From NCBI RefSeq assembly GCF_901709675.1, contig NC_051090.1:6651842-6715841 (forward strand): DNA of 64,000 nt. The letters are read 5' to 3'. Position numbers and translations under genes: made by a program. Source of the DNA: Syngnathus acus (Eukaryota; Chordata; Actinopteri; Syngnathiformes; Syngnathidae). The notes under the pieces were generated by a model, which searched no databases, was not told where the DNA came from, and was given only the letters and a program-made list of their open reading frames with translations. Positions 60,986 through 64,000 of the stretch are shown here, in pieces; the stretch's first letter is position 1, and every line of letters starts with the position of its first letter.

Positions 60986-62406
60986 AAACCAGGGGTGTCG
61001 ACCTCCAGTCCTCGAGGGGCCGCGTTCCAATATGTTTTCCAAGTTACCCTCGTTAAGCGCACCTGCGTGAAAAGTTTTAGCTCCTTTCACGTTCTACAGG
61101 AGCTAAAACTTTTCACGCAGGTGCACTTAACGAGGGAATCACACAGACACTCCATTAGGTACACCGCCATTTTCAAGTGTACCTAATAACAGGCCACTTT
61201 ATTAGGGAAATATCATGGTCAAAAGTCACAGGTGTCAAGCTCTAGTCCTCGGGGCCGCGTTCCAATATGTTTAACAATTTACCCTCGTTAAACACACCTG
61301 CGTGAAAAGTTTTTGGTCATTTTCACGTTCTGCAGGAGCTAAAACTTTTCACGCAGGTGCAGTTAACGGGGGTAACTTGGAGAACATATTGGAACGCGGC
61401 CCTGAGGACTAGAGCTTGACACCTGTGACCTTTGCCCATGATATTTCCCTAATAAAGTGGCCTGTCATTAGGTACACTTGAAAATGGCGGTGTACCTAAT
61501 GGAGTGTCCGTGTGATTCCCTCGTTAAGTGCACCTGCGTGAAAAGTTTTAGCTCCTGCAGAACGTGAAAGAAGCTAAAACTTTTCACGCAGGTGCGCTTA
61601 ACGAGGGTAACTTGGAAAACATATTGGAACGCGGCCCTGAGGACTAGAGCTTGACACCTGTGACCTTTGACCATGATATTTCCCTAATAAAGTGGCCTGT
61701 CATTAGGTACACTTGAAAATGGCGGTGTACCTAATGGAGTGTCCGTGTGATTCCCTCGTTAAGTGCACCTGCGTGAAAAGTTTTAGCTCCTGCAGAACGT
61801 GAAAGAAGCTAAAACTTTTCACGCAGGTGCGCTTAACGAGGGTAACTTGGAAAACATATTGGAACGCGGCCCCGAGGACTAGAGTTTGACACCTGTGACC
61901 TTTGACCATGATATTTCCCTAATAAAGTGGCCTGTTATTAGGTACACTTGAAAATGGCGGTGTACCTAATGGAGTGTCCGTGTGATTCCCTCGTTAAGTG
62001 CACCTGCGTGAAAAGTTTTAGCTACTGCAGAACATGAAATGAGCTAAAACTTTTCACGCAGATGCGCTTAACGAGGGTAACTTGGAAAACATATTGGAAC
62101 GCGGCCCCGAGGACTAGAGCTTGACACCTGTGACCTTTGACCATGATATTTCCCTAATAAAGTGGCCTGTTATTAGGTACACTTGAAAATGGCGGTGTAC
62201 CTAATGGAGTGTCCGTGTGATTCCCTCGTTAAGTGCACCTGCGTAAAAAGTTTTAGCTCCTGCAGAACGTGAAAACACCAAAAACTTTTCACGCAGGTGC
62301 GCTTAACGAGGGTAACTTGGAAAACATATTGGAACGCGGCCCCTCGAGGACTGGAGGTCGACACCCCTGGTTTAAGTGAAAAGTGTCACACCCGCCCTCA
62401 CCCCCA

Positions 62407-62413
<7 letters not shown>
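60948..62413. repeat. Palindromic array of about 235-bp units with hAT-like inverted ends
   Basis: The outer arms are inverted copies: AACCAGGGGTGTCGACCTCC near 60990 and its complement GGTCGACACCCCTGGTTT near 62357. The inverted similarity extends outward through CACTTTTCAC and the GGGCGGGTGTG run to 60948 and 62413. Inside, ACCTAATGGAGTGTCCGTGT recurs at about 61493, 61728, 61964 and 62199 (235-236 bp). Each unit includes a hairpin of GTGAAAAGTTTTAGCTCC with its complement. The leftmost unit is in opposite orientation to the rest. Ends resemble the common fish palindromic hAT MITE. Confidence 0.85.
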
Positions 62414-62482
<69 letters not shown>

Positions 62483-62520
62483 CTATATATATATTTATTT
62501 ATTTTTTTTTTTTTTTTTTG
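62411..62520. repeat. (CT)n, (TA)n and poly(T) tract
   Basis: A CT run of about 58 bp passes directly into TA repeats and then a poly(T) and poly(G) run. The right arm of the palindrome ends exactly where the CT run begins. Confidence 0.95.
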
Positions 62521-62799
62521 GGGTGGGGGGTTGTGTAATTGTAGTGTTTGATGTATGTGGGTTGTTTCCACAGGATGTTGTAATATAGAGAAAAATGTGT
62601 GTGTTGCCGTTGTAGACATTACCGTGTTTACTTGATTGTTAGATTGTCTGGTGTATTGTGAAGTGTATTGCTGAGTTGTGTGTGTTATTGAAGTAAAAAA
62701 AAAATAAAAAAATAAAAAACAACGGATCAGCGTGTATGCTCCCGTCCCTCTGTTTTACGTTTCCACCTAGTGGCCTCATGTGTTACACATCCCTCAAAA

Positions 62800-62812
62800 A
62801 CTACAATTCCCA
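62800..62812. promoter_or_regulatory. timm13: ZNF143-type site in the timm13 promoter
   Basis: ACTACAATTCCCA matches the core of the ZNF143/Staf motif, 150 bases before the ATG. This element is frequent in promoters of nuclear genes for mitochondrial proteins (established). The surrounding 62750-62960 is CpG-containing and probably holds the promoter and 5'UTR. Confidence 0.6.
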
Positions 62813-62962
62813 TCTCTGACGCAATCTTACCGGAACAGACGCCAACCGGCTTCCGTTGCTGTCAAGGGCACCGGGATCTTAGCTAAACTCACAGTAGCTG
62901 TCCTGCACGTGTGTTTCCTGGCGGACTTTTAACGACTAAAATATTAAACTGTTTTTCCAGCG

Positions 62963-63530
62963 ATGGACAGCTTCGGTTCGGACTTCTCAGCAGGTGGGGC
63001 TGGTGGTAAAATGGACACCGGCACGATCATGGAGCAGGTTAAAGTCCAAATCGCGGTGGCAAACGCACAGGAGCTGCTGCAGGTAAAAGCAATGGAAGCT
63101 AAAGCTAGCTAATCCAAGACATCATATTTTGTAAAATCGGACAGCAACCATTCTTTTATTACATATCACGTTATTTTTGTCAGCAAAATGTGCTTGCATG
63201 ATTAATGATCATGACTTTTTTTCCTGTGAATTTCAGAGAATGACAGACAAATGCTTCAAGAAATGTATAGGAAAACCTGGAAGTACATTGGACAACTCAG
63301 AGCAGGTATGTTCACATCAAGCAAAGTTTATTAGAAGTTAGTCATTTTTCACATGCTTATATTCAAAAACATTCTAATTGTCATGCTGCTGTAAATACAT
63401 TTGTCTTCATTAATCTATTTTCTTATTACAGAAATGCATCGCCATGTGCATGGACCGGTATATGGACGCTTGGAATACCGTTTCCCGAACGTATAACTCC
63501 AGACTACAGAAGGAAAGAGCTCGCATGTGA
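62963..63530 (+). CDS. timm13: timm13, mitochondrial import subunit Tim13
   Basis: Small Tim chaperone of the intermembrane space that pairs with Tim8 and guides hydrophobic precursors, such as Tim23, to the inner membrane. Three exons: 62963-63082 (40 codons), 63237-63305 (23 codons) and 63432-63530 (32 codons plus TGA). The 95-residue product matches human TIMM13 in length. It begins [20 protein letters not shown], then [18 protein letters not shown]. The twin CX3C motifs are C-FKK-C in exon 2 and C-IAM-C in exon 3, the disulfide pairs of the family. Introns are phase 0 with clean GT-AG ends. No frame break. There is no cleavable presequence, as expected for a MIA40 substrate. Confidence 0.97.
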
Positions 63531-64000
63531 ACGGGCATCCTTTCCCACTTCATTTTTTTCTTCCTTCCCCCCTTTGACCACTGCCCACCTATGGAGTCTG
63601 AGGTCACTTGATGTTCCTCATGGATGCTTCACCGTCACAACTTCTTATTTTTCTCCCCCTACCAATGCCTCTAGCAGGCTGGCACAGCTTGCCAACTGCA
63701 GCCATAGCAGTGTGGACAACATTCAATTCAGTAAATGTTTTTTTTTAATGTTATGTTTTTCATATACTGGTATTGTGGCTGAAAAGAAGTTTTGCGCCGG
63801 ACCATGTATGTGTCCCAATATTTCTGAAAAGGGTATGTGTGTGTGATAAGTAGCCATGATTGACTTGAAATACTATTCAGCACAACCGCATTGAGGTTGG
63901 CGTGTGCATACTATGGACAGTCATTTGGGTTTCTCAAAATAAATAGGAATCATATAAGAACACATACAAATGCCAGTCCAGTTATTGTGTGGCGTTGTAA
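63531..64000 (+). other. timm13: timm13 3'UTR
   Basis: Noncoding sequence after the stop, with AATAAA at 63938-63943 as the likely poly(A) signal. The transcript end is therefore about 63,960. Short open frames here have no coding character. Confidence 0.65.

Noticed and set aside
61468-62364. Repeated open frames starting AAFQYVFQVTLVKRTC
   Set aside because: They recur with each 235-bp palindromic unit and have no codon-level conservation beyond the repeat itself.

Overview
The window is nuclear DNA from a ray-finned fish, most likely a percomorph teleost. The evidence is GT-AG introns from under 100 bp to several kb, long homopolymer and dinucleotide runs, TTAGGG-type repeats, typical fish SINE and hAT/Tigger-like relics, and three recognisable vertebrate protein-coding genes. 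No bacterial-type or CRISPR features are present.

Layout. (1) About 1-5.8 kb is noncoding DNA with one weak candidate 3'-terminal exon at the extreme left. (2) About 5.8-32 kb, plus strand: a long-isoform arhgef18 (p114RhoGEF) gene. I could assemble 32 coding exons across consistent GT-AG junctions with matching phases: N-terminal Ser-rich region, a complete C1 zinc finger, the DH-PH RhoGEF module, a coiled coil and a low-complexity tail. Single-base frame breaks are visible in exon 9 and in the last exon. A likely internal promoter/first exon lies in intron 10. (3) 35,469-38,642: a 3.16-kb element bounded by an 8-bp target duplication, built as hAT-like element, telomere-like minisatellite, hAT-like element. 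(4) 45.0-55.75 kb, minus strand: an ENC-family BTB-BACK-Kelch gene, probably enc3, with a 5'UTR exon, a coding region split by a 78-bp intron, and a 3'UTR exon beyond a 5.8-kb intron. Its reading frame is broken by more than ten small indels. (5) 56-62.5 kb: repeat-rich DNA with a Tigger-like MITE, a LINE 3' fragment, a three-copy 157-bp tandem repeat carrying CRE and CCAAT motifs, and a 235-bp palindromic array. (6) 62.96-63.53 kb, plus strand: timm13 in three exons, with a ZNF143-type promoter motif.

The genes do not form an operon. Their proximity is informative about ancestry. timm13 and arhgef18 both map to human 19p13, and a RhoGEF (C1-DH-PH) next to an ENC gene recurs at ARHGEF28-ENC1 and AKAP13-KLHL25. 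The window therefore looks like the third member of a 2R paralogon in which the ENC copy is retained in fish. Repeat family names, homology statements and human comparisons come from memory and were not searched.
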